Origin: an uncultured Eubacteriales bacterium
Lineage (GTDB): Bacteria > Bacillota > Clostridia > Oscillospirales > CAG-272
Length of the DNA stretch: 64,000 nucleotides
Assembly: GCA_900549725.1 (NCBI GenBank)
Contig: URPL01000003.1
Coordinates: 56,358-120,357, forward strand
Direction of reading: 5' to 3'
The notes below the pieces were generated by a model. That model saw nothing but the letters and a program-made list of their open reading frames with translations. It was not told the DNA's origin and searched no databases. Shown here piece after piece: positions 43,827-52,243 of this stretch. Position numbers and translations under genes: made by a program. The stretch's first letter is position 1. Each line of letters opens with the position of its first letter.

Positions 43827-44383
43827 ATGGAATATCCCTCCTTCTCAAGATATGCCCGCAGCGCATTGCGGCTGCGGAAAAGTGTTGTTTTCACACCGCT
43901 CTTTGTCATGGAATACCGCGCCGCGATTGCGGAAATATCATCACAATAGAAATACCGCCGCACAAAAACATTGCGCGCTTTTTCGGGCTGCGTTTTCAAA
44001 AAGCCGTTGATCGCCTCTGCAAGCGCCATATCCTCAACGCGGCAGGCAGTATCATCCGGCGCTGCAATGCATTCCTCAAGCTCTGCGCTCAGCGTCTGAA
44101 TAGGTGCGCAGCGGCTCAGTGCATGCGCCGCGCGGCAGCGGTTCAGCGCAATATGCCGCGTAATCCGCGCCAGATAGGCATACAGATAGCTGCGCGGGTC
44201 CTGCGGCGGAACGGTGCGCCAAACGCTGAGATATACATCGTTTTCGCATTCCGCCGCCGTTTGCGCATCGCCGACAATGCGCAAAGCGATTTCCCGCAGC
44301 CTTTTTCCGTATTTTTCTTTTGTCTTTTCGATTGCCTGCTCCTTTCGCGCCAGATACAGCATCACAATTTCGCCGTCCTCCAT
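43823..44383 (-). CDS. ECF RNA polymerase sigma factor
   Basis: A 186-residue sigma-70 family ECF factor. Region 2 (about 10-80) includes IVGDAQTAAECENDVYLSVW and AYLARITRHIALNRCR. Region 4 (about 130-180) includes CDDISAIAARYSMTKSGVKT. It is clearly paralogous to the factor at 23732-24316 (shared MxDGxxxxLY start and EEC segment). GGGGGAGGGGC precedes the ATG. TGTAACC at 44448-44454 is a candidate ECF -35 like the one in front of the first factor. It lies downstream of the phoR terminator. Confidence 0.85.
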   Translation of the reverse strand: MEDGEIVMLYLARKEQAIEKTKEKYGKRLREIALRIVGDAQTAAECENDVYLSVWRTVPPQDPRSYLYAYLARITRHIALNRCRAAHALSRCAPIQTLSAELEECIAAPDDTACRVEDMALAEAINGFLKTQPEKARNVFVRRYFYCDDISAIAARYSMTKSGVKTTLFRSRNALRAYLEKEGYSI

Positions 44384-44486
44384 GCCCCTCCCCCTTTCTT
44401 TCTCTTCGGAAGGCCTTCACCTGTATAAGCACCGCTTGCGCCGCTTTGGTTACACCCTTTTTCTTTTTTCTCAAACTTTCCGCAAA

Positions 44487-44517
44487 AAAGGCGGCGCCTG
44501 ACCGGACGCCGCCTTTT
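44487..44517 (-). terminator. terminator of the pst-pho operon
   Basis: GGCGGCG (44490-44496) pairs with CGCCGCC (44507-44513), flanked by A and T runs on both sides. It separates phoR from the second ECF operon. Confidence 0.8.
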
Positions 44518-44550
44518 GAATGAAGAATCAAGAATGAAAAAAGGAAAGCT

Positions 44551-46206
44551 TTATGCAAGCGGGAGCAGGACGGTCATCGTGGTACCCTTGCCCTCTTCGC
44601 TCTCCATAAAAATTTTGCCGTGATGCAAAAGCGTTGCATGCTTGACGATGGAAAGCCCGAGCCCCGTGCCGCCGGACGCCTTGGAATGGCTTTTATCCAC
44701 ACGGTAAAACCGCTCAAACACGCGGTCTTGATGCTGCGGAGGAATGCCGATGCCCGTATCACTCACAACGATTTTTGCCATACCGTCCGCCGTGCCGATT
44801 TCAATGTGCACCGTGCCGCCCGGGCGGTTATATTTGATGGCATTATCGCAAAGGTTATAAATCACCTCGGAAAGCAGCGACGGCACGCCGCGCACCGTTA
44901 CGGGGGAGCCGGAAAGCGTCAGAGTCACGCCGCGGCGCTTTGCCTCATCGGCAAGGCTCTGCACGGTTTCATCCGCCAAAGCATACAGCTCCACGGTGCT
45001 GCTTGGCAGCTCCCCGCACTCATCCAGCTGCGAAAGACGGATAATGTCTTCAATGAGGGCGAGCAGGCGCGATGCCTCGCTGCGGATATGTCCCAGAAAG
45101 CGCGCGCGGTCCTGCTCCTTGACCATGCCGCTTTCCAGCAGCTCCGCGCTGCCGATAATGCCCTGCAGGGGCGTTTTGAGCTCATGCGAAACATTTGCGG
45201 TAAATTCGCGCCGCTGCTGCTCCGCAAGGGCTGTCGCACTGACATCAAAGGCAAGCAAAACGCCGCCCATGGGATGCCCGTCCACCACGATTGCGCTGAC
45301 ATCAAACTGATATTCCCGCCCGCCGAGGCTTTGCCGCACCTCGCCGTGCCCGGTTTGCTTTGCATCGTCCAGTGCGCGGATCACGGCATGGGTGTGGTCC
45401 AGCGTGAGAAAATCCTTGCCCAAAACAGTATCATCCGCGCCGAAAATGCGCTGCGCCGCGGGATTGATGCTCAGCACCGCGCCCTTTTCATCCAAAAGGA
45501 CAAGCCCCTCGCTCATGGAGGCGGTGATCTGCTCAAATTCCTGCGTTTTGCGGCGGAAAAGCGTTTGCTGCTCCGTCAGGGCAAGGCGCTGCCGATTGAT
45601 GCGGCTTAGCAGCGGCGCAATTTCTTCATATGCATCGTTTTCCAGCGGATGCTCCAGATCCAAATGGTTCAGCGGCTCAACAATGCGCTTTGCAAGCCCT
45701 GAGGCAAGCACGGCGGAAAGAATCAGCGCCGCAAGCAGCACCAGCAAAAATGCGGGCAGCATGCCGATGAGCAAAAGGCCGACCGTTGCGCGGCTGACGG
45801 CAATCCGCAAAATGGATCCGTCCGCAAGGCGTATGGCACTGTACATTGTTTTTTGCAGCAGCGTGCTTGAATAACGGGTGCTCTCCCCGGTGCCGTTTTT
45901 CCGGGCATCGATAAATTCCGCGCGATCGGCGTGGTTTTCCGCTTTTGCGCTCTCCCCCGCCGTATCGTAAAGCACCGTGCCGTCGGCAGCAATCCATGTA
46001 AATCTTTCTTCGGCATCTGCGAGCGTTTCAAGATAGCTCTGCCCCTGCGTTTGCACCGCCGCGGCTGCGAGCGAAACCTCCCGGCGCAGCGCCTGCTTCT
46101 GCACATCCGCAAAATGGCTGTAAAGCGCCGCCGTAATCACCGCAAATGCAACAAGCAATACCGCAAGCGCGGTCAGAAAGATCGAACGAAATATCTTTTT
46201 TGTCAT
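44551..46206 (-). CDS. phoR: PhoR-type sensor histidine kinase
   Basis: A 551-residue membrane kinase. TM1 is at about 8-30, an extracellular sensor at about 31-140, TM2 at about 142-168, a HAMP-like linker and a PAS domain (about 225-330). HisKA follows with phosphoacceptor His341 (NVSHELKTPL), then HATPase_c with NAIKYNRPGG (N box), DTGIGIP (G1) and GGTGLGLSI (G2). It would phosphorylate the adjacent response regulator under phosphate limitation. The position at the end of the pst operon supports the PhoR call. Confidence 0.88.
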   Translation of the reverse strand: MTKKIFRSIFLTALAVLLVAFAVITAALYSHFADVQKQALRREVSLAAAAVQTQGQSYLETLADAEERFTWIAADGTVLYDTAGESAKAENHADRAEFIDARKNGTGESTRYSSTLLQKTMYSAIRLADGSILRIAVSRATVGLLLIGMLPAFLLVLLAALILSAVLASGLAKRIVEPLNHLDLEHPLENDAYEEIAPLLSRINRQRLALTEQQTLFRRKTQEFEQITASMSEGLVLLDEKGAVLSINPAAQRIFGADDTVLGKDFLTLDHTHAVIRALDDAKQTGHGEVRQSLGGREYQFDVSAIVVDGHPMGGVLLAFDVSATALAEQQRREFTANVSHELKTPLQGIIGSAELLESGMVKEQDRARFLGHIRSEASRLLALIEDIIRLSQLDECGELPSSTVELYALADETVQSLADEAKRRGVTLTLSGSPVTVRGVPSLLSEVIYNLCDNAIKYNRPGGTVHIEIGTADGMAKIVVSDTGIGIPPQHQDRVFERFYRVDKSHSKASGGTGLGLSIVKHATLLHHGKIFMESEEGKGTTMTVLLPLA

Positions 46207-46221
46207 ATCTGCCTCTCTCGT

Positions 46222-46911
46222 TTATTCAGCATTTTGGGGCACGGAAAGACGGTAGCCCACATTGCGCACCGTCTCGATTCGGCTGCCCGCATCGCCGAGC
46301 TTTTGCCGCAGCGTGCGGATATGCATGTCAACCGTGCGCGTTTCTCCGCAGAAATCCACGCCCCAAACCTTGTTCATCAGCGTTTCGCGCGAAAAAACGA
46401 TTGCGGGGTTTTCCAGGAAAAGCCGCAAAAGCTCAAATTCCTTATAGGTCAGCGTAACATCTCTGCCGCCGACGCTGACAAGATGCTCCCGCGGGCGCAG
46501 CTCAATCTCACCGCTGCGCAAAACCGCATCCTGCGGCGCCTTTTTATCATCGCAGCGCCGCAGCACCGCGCGCACACAAGCCAGAAATTCCATAATGCCG
46601 AACGGCTTTGTCAGATAATAATCTGCGCCGAGGTCAAGGCTTTGCACCTTATCGTATTCCTCGCCCCGCGCCGTCGCCATGATCACGGGGATTTTCGCGG
46701 TGCGCCTCTCGGCGCGAATATGCCGCAAAAGCTCCACGCCGTCCGCCCCCGGCAGCATGACATCCAAGATCACAAGCTGCGGCAGCTCGGTGCCAAGCGC
46801 CTTCAAAAAGCTTTCGCCGTCTGCAAAGCCCTTTGCTTCAAACCCGGCGCTGCCGAGCGCATACAGCTCAATATCGCGGATGCTCGCATCATCCTCAACG
46901 CAGAAAATCAT
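46222..46911 (-). CDS. phoB: PhoB/PhoP-type response regulator
   Basis: A 229-residue OmpR-family regulator. The receiver has the acidic pocket EDD (6-8), phosphoacceptor Asp50 (VILDVMLPG) and Lys102 (YLTKPF). The winged-helix DNA-binding domain (about 130-225) contains TYKEFELLRLFL and RTVDMHIRTLRQKLG. It lies between phoU and phoR in the phosphate operon, and a PHO-box-like array upstream of pstS is its probable target. Confidence 0.9.
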   Translation of the reverse strand: MIFCVEDDASIRDIELYALGSAGFEAKGFADGESFLKALGTELPQLVILDVMLPGADGVELLRHIRAERRTAKIPVIMATARGEEYDKVQSLDLGADYYLTKPFGIMEFLACVRAVLRRCDDKKAPQDAVLRSGEIELRPREHLVSVGGRDVTLTYKEFELLRLFLENPAIVFSRETLMNKVWGVDFCGETRTVDMHIRTLRQKLGDAGSRIETVRNVGYRLSVPQNAE

Positions 46912-46912
46912 C

Positions 46913-47560
46913 TCAGTCTCCTCCCTCGTGTACCCCCGTTACCGAAAAGATCACCCATTCGGCAATATTGGTGGCATGGTCGCCGATGCGCTCAAAATAT
47001 TTTGCAATCATCAAAAAGTCGACGGCATATTCCCCGCTGCCGGGGTCATCGGCAATCGCATTGATCAGCACCTTTTTCTCCTGCAGAAAATAATTGTCAA
47101 CAATATCATCACTGGCAACGACCGATTTTGCAAGTGCAAGATCGGTTTTGACATATGCCTCAACGCTGTCGGTCACCATGCCGATGGTCGCCTGCGCCAT
47201 CTTTTCCAGCGTTTCCATCTCGCCCGCGCGATAGGGCCCGAGAAATTGAACAATCTCGGCAATATCCTCCGCCTGGTCGCCGATGCGCTCCATATCCGTG
47301 ATCATCTTCAGCGCTGCGGAAATCTGCCGCAGATCCCGCGCAACGGGCTGCTGCTGCAGCAAAAGCTTAAGGCACATCGCCTCAATTTCGCGCTCCTTTT
47401 GGTCGATTTCGCGATCCAGGGGAGCAACACGCTCCGCCAGCGCCGTATCGCCCTTTGTCAGCGCTTTTGTCACCAGCGCGATCACTTCCTCGCAAAGCGA
47501 CCCCATTTCGATCAGCTCTTTATTCAGGAGCGCAAGCTGTTCATCAAACCGGCTTCTCAT
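46913..47560 (-). CDS. phoU: phosphate signalling regulator PhoU
   Basis: A 215-residue protein of two three-helix PhoU repeats, each with the E/D-rich metal-binding signature (ERIGDQAEDIAE; ERIGDHATNIAE). It links the Pst transporter to PhoR and damps the response when phosphate is plentiful. The start is the ATG at 47560 with GGGAGG upstream, inside the end of pstB. Gaps to both neighbours are 1 nt. Confidence 0.93.
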   Translation of the reverse strand: MRSRFDEQLALLNKELIEMGSLCEEVIALVTKALTKGDTALAERVAPLDREIDQKEREIEAMCLKLLLQQQPVARDLRQISAALKMITDMERIGDQAEDIAEIVQFLGPYRAGEMETLEKMAQATIGMVTDSVEAYVKTDLALAKSVVASDDIVDNYFLQEKKVLINAIADDPGSGEYAVDFLMIAKYFERIGDHATNIAEWVIFSVTGVHEGGD

Positions 47561-47561
47561 T

Positions 47562-48317
47562 TTAACCAAACCTCCCTGTGATATAATCCTCCGTGCGGCG
47601 ATCGGCAGGCTGCGAAAACAGCTTTTCGGTCGCATCGCACTCGATCAGCTCGCCGAGCAGGAAAAACGCGGTGCGGTCGGAAATACGCACGGCCTGCTGC
47701 ATGTTGTGCGTTACGATCACAATCGTATATTTTTCCCGCAGCTGCATGGCAAGCTCTTCGATTTTCGAAGTGGAGATCGGGTCAAGCGCCGAGGTCGGCT
47801 CATCCATAAGCAGCACCTGCGGCTCCACTGCGAGCGCACGCGCAATGCAAAGGCGCTGCTGCTGCCCGCCGGAAAGTCCGAGCGCGTTCTTTTTCAGCCT
47901 GTCCTTCACCTCGTCGAAAATCGCCGCATCCCGCAAGGATCGCTCCACAATATCGTCAAGCTTTGCTTTGGAACGGATGCCGTGCGTGCGCGGGCCGTAT
48001 GCCACATTGTCATAAATGCTCATGGGGAACGGGTTCGGTTTTTGAAACACCATGCCGATCTCACGGCGCAGCTCATTAACATCCACGCCCGGGGCAAAAA
48101 TATCCTGCCCGCCGTATTCGACCCGCCCCGTGATCTTCACGCCCGGCACAAGATCGTTCATGCGGTTCAGCGTTTTGAGAAAGGTCGATTTTCCGCAGCC
48201 GGAGGGGCCGATCAACGCGGTTATGTTTTTTTCCGGAATTTCAATATTTATATGATGCAGCGCCTGATGGCTGCCGTACCACAGGCAAAGGTCCTGCGCT
48301 GTCAGAATTGCGCTCAT
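47562..48317 (-). CDS. pstB: phosphate ABC transporter ATP-binding protein
   Basis: A 251-residue ATPase. Walker A is GPSGCGKSTFLKTLNRM, the signature is LSGGQQQRLCIARA and Walker B is VLLMDEPTSALDPIS. The MxNLVPGVK-type segment is typical of PstB. It powers high-affinity phosphate uptake. It overlaps pstA by 4 nt. Confidence 0.95.
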   Translation of the reverse strand: MSAILTAQDLCLWYGSHQALHHINIEIPEKNITALIGPSGCGKSTFLKTLNRMNDLVPGVKITGRVEYGGQDIFAPGVDVNELRREIGMVFQKPNPFPMSIYDNVAYGPRTHGIRSKAKLDDIVERSLRDAAIFDEVKDRLKKNALGLSGGQQQRLCIARALAVEPQVLLMDEPTSALDPISTSKIEELAMQLREKYTIVIVTHNMQQAVRISDRTAFFLLGELIECDATEKLFSQPADRRTEDYITGRFG

Positions 48318-49171
48318 AGGCTCCTCCTCTTTTCATAATGCTTTCCGATTGCCGATGCGGCGAAATTGCAAAGCATCGTCAGAATCATCAAAATTGCGGC
48401 AATGGCAAACCCGACTTCAAATTCGCCGCGCTCTTTTACATACATATAAAGCGCCACGGTCAGCGTCGCTCCGGAGGACGACATCACATTCATCACGCCG
48501 TGCATGGTATGCGCAACACCCGCCGTAAACAAAAGCGCCGCCGATTCGCCTAAAATTCTGCCCACGGAAAGAATGCAGCCCGTGATAATGCCGTCCACAC
48601 AGCCCGGCAGAACCACCGTGCGGATCACGCGCCATTTGCCCGCACCAAGGCCGAATGCGCCCTCGCGATAGCTCTGCGGCACGGTTTTCAGGCTCTCCTG
48701 CGTGGTGCGCAAAATGGTCGGCAGGTTCATAATCACAAGGGTCAGCGCGCCTGCCCAAAGGCTTGTGCCAAAGCCGAAAAACTCACAAAACAGCAGCATA
48801 CCGACAAGCCCGTAGATAATGGAGGGGATGCCCGACAGCGTTTCCGCCGCATATTCGATCACGGCGACCATCTTCCTGTTTTTGGCATATTCCGTCAAAT
48901 AAATCGCAGCGCCGACGCCCAGCGGCAGCACAATGGCAAGCGTTGCAAGCACAAGATACAGCGTGTTCAGAATGTCCGGCAGAATGCCGATGCGATCCTC
49001 GATCACGCTCGGTGCCGTAAAGAGCAGCTGCGGCGTGATATTCGGAATGCCGCGGATGAGCACATAGAAAATCAGGAACAGCACCAGCGCCACGACCAAA
49101 GCCGTGCAAAGCCCCATCAGCGTAAGCATCAACGCCCCGTAGGCACGCCTTTTTGCAGATAGCTTTTTCAT
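48314..49171 (-). CDS. pstA: phosphate ABC transporter permease PstA
   Basis: A 285-residue, six-helix permease. The EAA-type loop that contacts PstB is near ESLKTVPQSYREGAFGLGA. IYLTEYAK and ETLSGIPSIIYGLVG are PstA hallmarks. It overlaps both neighbours by 4 nt. Confidence 0.93.
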   Translation of the reverse strand: MKKLSAKRRAYGALMLTLMGLCTALVVALVLFLIFYVLIRGIPNITPQLLFTAPSVIEDRIGILPDILNTLYLVLATLAIVLPLGVGAAIYLTEYAKNRKMVAVIEYAAETLSGIPSIIYGLVGMLLFCEFFGFGTSLWAGALTLVIMNLPTILRTTQESLKTVPQSYREGAFGLGAGKWRVIRTVVLPGCVDGIITGCILSVGRILGESAALLFTAGVAHTMHGVMNVMSSSGATLTVALYMYVKERGEFEVGFAIAAILMILTMLCNFAASAIGKHYEKRRSL

Positions 49172-50055
49172 TGCTTGCTGCCCCCCTTCTTCAGAAAGAA
49201 GTTCAGCGTTGCGTTGATCAGGAGGATAAAGAGATACAAAACCAGCGCAATGGAGAACAGCGCCTGCCGCTGCAGCCCGCCCGCATAAGACATTTCGCTG
49301 GCGACGGCAGTCGTCAAAAAGCGCACGCTCTCAAACAGCGAGGGCATATTGCAGGCATTGCCCGAAACCATCATCACCGCCATCGCTTCGCCGATGGCGC
49401 GCCCGACGCCGAGCACAACCGCCGCCGCGATCCCGCTTTTTGCGGCGGGCACGCTGACGCGGAAATAGGTTTCCACCGGCGTTGCGCCGAGCGCCAGAGA
49501 AGCGTCCTCATATTCCTTTGGGACCGCTTCAAGCGCCGTGACCGACATTTTGATAATGGAGGGCAAAATCATCACGCCGAGCACAATGATCGCCGCAAGC
49601 AGGCTTGCCCCATCCGCAAGGCCGAACACCCGCCGCACGCCCGGTACAAGCACCAGCATGCCGACAAGACCGTATACCACGGAAGGGATGCCCGCCAAAA
49701 GGCTCACCGCCGCCCCGACCGCATCGCGCACGCGGCGCGGCGCCACCTTGGAGAGAAACACCGCGGTGAGAAAACCGACAGGCACGCCGAGTAAAATTGC
49801 TCCCGCCGTGCCGTAAATGCTTGTTAAGATAAAGGGCAGTATGCCGTACTTCGGATCCGTCTTGGAGGTCGGCATCCATTCCGTGCCGAACAGAAAGTTT
49901 GCAAGACCGATTTTTTTGATTGCGGGAATTCCCGAAATCACCAGATATACCGTGATCAGAAGCACAAACCCGACTGCCACCACTCCGAGCAGCAAAAAGA
50001 TGCCGTGAATGATATTCTCAAGCGCTCTCTGGCCCTTTTTTGCATGTTGTTTCAT
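49168..50055 (-). CDS. pstC: phosphate ABC transporter permease PstC
   Basis: A 295-residue, six-helix permease, partner of PstA. LLAGIPSVVYGLVGM and the EAA-type loop ALEAVPKEYEDASLALGA are visible. GVGRAIGEAMAV matches the family. The start is the ATG at 50055 with GGGGAC upstream; the ORF extends 13 codons further into the end of pstS without a site. Confidence 0.92.
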   Translation of the reverse strand: MKQHAKKGQRALENIIHGIFLLLGVVAVGFVLLITVYLVISGIPAIKKIGLANFLFGTEWMPTSKTDPKYGILPFILTSIYGTAGAILLGVPVGFLTAVFLSKVAPRRVRDAVGAAVSLLAGIPSVVYGLVGMLVLVPGVRRVFGLADGASLLAAIIVLGVMILPSIIKMSVTALEAVPKEYEDASLALGATPVETYFRVSVPAAKSGIAAAVVLGVGRAIGEAMAVMMVSGNACNMPSLFESVRFLTTAVASEMSYAGGLQRQALFSIALVLYLFILLINATLNFFLKKGGSKQ

Positions 50056-50071
50056 GTCGGTTGTCCCCGGT

Positions 50072-50881
50072 TCAGTCTGCGACAGGAACCGCACCCGCCT
50101 TGGTGATCACATCGTTTGCCGCAGAAGAGGTTGCATAGTCGAAGAATTTCTGCGCCGTTTCGCTCAGCGTCGTGCCCTGCTTTGTCACCAAAACGAACGG
50201 ACGCTGCACTGCATAGGAACCGTCCTTCACGGTTGCCTCCGTCGGGGCAACGCCGCCGACCTTCAGCGCTTTTACCGTGTTCTTCACGGCACTCAGGGAC
50301 GCATAGCCGATGGCTGCCGGGTTGCTTGCAACGGTGGTGATTACGTCGCCCGTGGAGGTCAGCTCCTGGCGATATTTGCACTTTTCCGCCGTTTTTGTGA
50401 TGGATTCAAATCCGTCGCGCGTGCCGCTTCCCGCTTCACGGCCGATCAAAACGATCTCGCCGTCCGCGCCGCCGACTTCGTTCCAGTTTGTAACCTCGCC
50501 GGTATAAATCGCGGCAATCTGCTCCACGGTCAGGTCATTAACAGGGTTTTCCGGGTTCACGATAATGGCAATGCCGTCCAGCGCCAGAACCGTTTCGGTA
50601 AGGCCGCTCTGCTTTTCCTCATCCTTCAATGCGCGGCTTGCAAGGCCGATGTCGCACCTGCCCTCGCTCACAGCCTTGATGCCGGAGCCGGAGCCGGTCG
50701 GGTTATAGGTGAATGTAACACCCGCGTTGTCGTTCATAAAGGTTTCGCCCAGCGCCCCGATTACCTTTTCCATGGAGGTGGAGCCATCAGTGGAAACGCT
50801 CTTTGCTTCCTGCTTGCCGCATGCAGTCAGAGCCATTGCACCGAGAAGCGCTGCCAGTACGATTGCAAAAAATTTTTTCAT
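50072..50881 (-). CDS. pstS: phosphate-binding lipoprotein PstS
   Basis: A 269-residue solute-binding lipoprotein. A signal peptide with lipobox LTAC (Cys21) leads into the mature domain. GSTSMEKVIG, NPTGSGSGIKAVSEG and GREAGSGTRDGFE hold the phosphate-coordinating Ser, Gly and Arg residues. It captures phosphate outside the membrane for PstCAB. It heads the operon pstSCAB-phoU-phoB-phoR with AAGGAAAAGA upstream. Confidence 0.94.
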   Translation of the reverse strand: MKKFFAIVLAALLGAMALTACGKQEAKSVSTDGSTSMEKVIGALGETFMNDNAGVTFTYNPTGSGSGIKAVSEGRCDIGLASRALKDEEKQSGLTETVLALDGIAIIVNPENPVNDLTVEQIAAIYTGEVTNWNEVGGADGEIVLIGREAGSGTRDGFESITKTAEKCKYRQELTSTGDVITTVASNPAAIGYASLSAVKNTVKALKVGGVAPTEATVKDGSYAVQRPFVLVTKQGTTLSETAQKFFDYATSSAANDVITKAGAVPVAD

Positions 50882-50934
50882 ATTCTTTTCCTTCTTTCTC
50901 TTACATACCCATATTCTTTTTTCTTTCTGGCTCT

Positions 50935-50989
50935 ATCATACGGCGGGTATGTAAAATGGAAAAGAATTGTTTTGTAAAATCCATGTCAA
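50935..50989 (-). promoter_or_regulatory. PHO-box array and -10 of the pst operon
   Basis: Minus strand TTGACA (50984-50989), TTTACA (50973-50978), ATTCTT (50962-50967) and TTTACA (50950-50955) repeat at about 11-bp steps, followed by TATGAT (50935-50940). Bacillus-type PhoP binds TT(A/C/T)ACA-like repeats with about 5-bp spacers between -60 and -20 of activated promoters. The layout here fits that rule. Confidence 0.65.
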
Positions 50990-51009
50990 TTCGCTGCGTT
51001 TCTGCCTTT

Positions 51010-51037
51010 ATTATACCAAAAGAACGCCGCTTGTCAA
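51010..51037 (-). promoter_or_regulatory. second, sigma-A type promoter upstream of pstS
   Basis: Minus strand TTGACA (51032-51037), 16-bp spacer, TATAAT (51010-51015). It lies about 50 bp upstream of the PHO-box promoter and could provide basal expression that PhoP bound at the array would then modulate. Confidence 0.7.
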
Positions 51038-51040
51038 CAA

Positions 51041-51080
51041 AAAGCGGAAAAGGGGCCGCGCGATGCACAGCCCCTTTTCC
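51041..51080 (-). terminator. terminator of the collagen-like gene
   Basis: An 11-bp stem GGAAAAGGGGC (51046-51056) with GCCCCTTTTCC (51070-51080). On the minus strand CTTTTTG follows, directly abutting the -35 of the pst promoter. Confidence 0.85.
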
Positions 51081-51096
51081 GATTTCACCGTTTTTC

Positions 51097-52038
51097 TTAA
51101 CCGACGCGGATTACGCTGAGGTTTCCGAGAAACGCATCGGCGCTCCCTTCGACCGCCGTCGGCGTAATCGCCCCTGCGGAGCGATTCACAAGGCGAAGCG
51201 CCGTACCCGCCGCAAGCGCTGCCACGCCGCTGCCGTTTACCGTCATCACCGTCTCGCCGTTTGCCCCCGCGCTGCCGCCGACGGCATAAACCGTGCCCGC
51301 CGTATCCTCAAGCGTCACCACGACACCTTCGCCTGCAGTCGCAGGTGCTGCGCTGAGTGAATACAAAAACAGATAGGTCCCTGCCGCATTCACCGTAACA
51401 ATGCCCGCCGTATCACTCAAATCCGTGCCGACGGTGCGGGTATTTGTCATGGGAATCTGCGCACCTGCCGCAATTTGTCCGGATGCTGCCGCAGTGTCAA
51501 AAACGGCTGCATTGAAGCTCTGCCCGGCAGGTCCTTGCGGGCCTTGCGGCCCCTGCGGCCCCTGCGGTCCCGTTTCGCCGCGTTCGCCCTGCGGTCCCGT
51601 CGCGCCTGTTGCTCCCGTGGCGCCGGTTGCACCGGCGGGTCCCTGCGGGCCCGTTTCGCCGCGTTCGCCCTGCGGACCCTGCGCGCCTGTCGCACCGATC
51701 GGACCTGTTGCGCCGGTCGGACCGGCCGGACCCGTTTCACCGCGTTCCCCCTGCGGGCCTTGCGGTCCCGCGATGCCTTGTGGTCCCTGCGGGCCGGTTG
51801 CTCCCGTGTTGCCCTGCGGGCCGCGGGGGCCGATCTGCCCTTGCGGGCCGCGCGCGCCGACGCAGCAGCCGCAGCTGCCGTTGCAACCACAGCTTTCCGT
51901 GCAGCCGCCGCATCGGCTGCACCCGCATCCCTGCACCCGACCGCAGCCGCAGCCGCAGCCTGCACTCTGCCATTCCGGCCCTCTTTGTGCTCCCGTATTG
52001 CAATATCCGCGATATACATTCATGAAATCGTCTCTCAT
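51097..52038 (-). CDS. collagen-like triple-helix surface protein, Cys-rich N-terminus
   Basis: A 313-residue protein with three parts. Residues 1-60 are Gly/Cys-rich (13 Cys, mostly CGC and CxxC units). Residues about 61-180 are uninterrupted Gly-X-Y repeats rich in GPQGPQ, GATGATG and GERGETG. Residues about 181-313 form a BclA/C1q-like beta domain of the kind that trimerises. No signal peptide, as in Bacillus BclA and clostridial exosporium proteins. A spore-surface role is plausible but not proven. GGAGAGG lies 8 nt before the ATG. It is a single-gene unit. Confidence 0.78.
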   Translation of the reverse strand: MRDDFMNVYRGYCNTGAQRGPEWQSAGCGCGCGRVQGCGCSRCGGCTESCGCNGSCGCCVGARGPQGQIGPRGPQGNTGATGPQGPQGIAGPQGPQGERGETGPAGPTGATGPIGATGAQGPQGERGETGPQGPAGATGATGATGATGPQGERGETGPQGPQGPQGPQGPAGQSFNAAVFDTAAASGQIAAGAQIPMTNTRTVGTDLSDTAGIVTVNAAGTYLFLYSLSAAPATAGEGVVVTLEDTAGTVYAVGGSAGANGETVMTVNGSGVAALAAGTALRLVNRSAGAITPTAVEGSADAFLGNLSVIRVG

Positions 52039-52174
52039 TGGCTTGCCTCTCCTTTTTTGCTTTTTTCAAAATGCCCTTCTTTCGAAAAGGTTTCAAATGT
52101 GCAAACTTTCAAGCATCCCGGCATGCCCAAAACCAGTATATGCAAAAGAGAGACGCTTTGCCTTGCCGCCTGAG

Positions 52175-52212
52175 AAAAAAGCCTCCCGCAGCAGCTGCTG
52201 CGGGAGGCTTTT
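52175..52212 (-). terminator. terminator of the hydrogenase operon
   Basis: A fully palindromic 28-bp sequence (52181-52208) forms a 12-bp stem, flanked by AAAAAA on the left, so TTTTTT follows on the minus strand. The remaining bases to 52039 are the leader of the collagen-like gene. A CATATACT near 52135-52142 weakly resembles a mother-cell sigma -10, but I see no convincing -35. Confidence 0.88.
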
Positions 52213-52243
52213 GCGTATTGCTTATCTGCTTGCGGCTTTTTTG

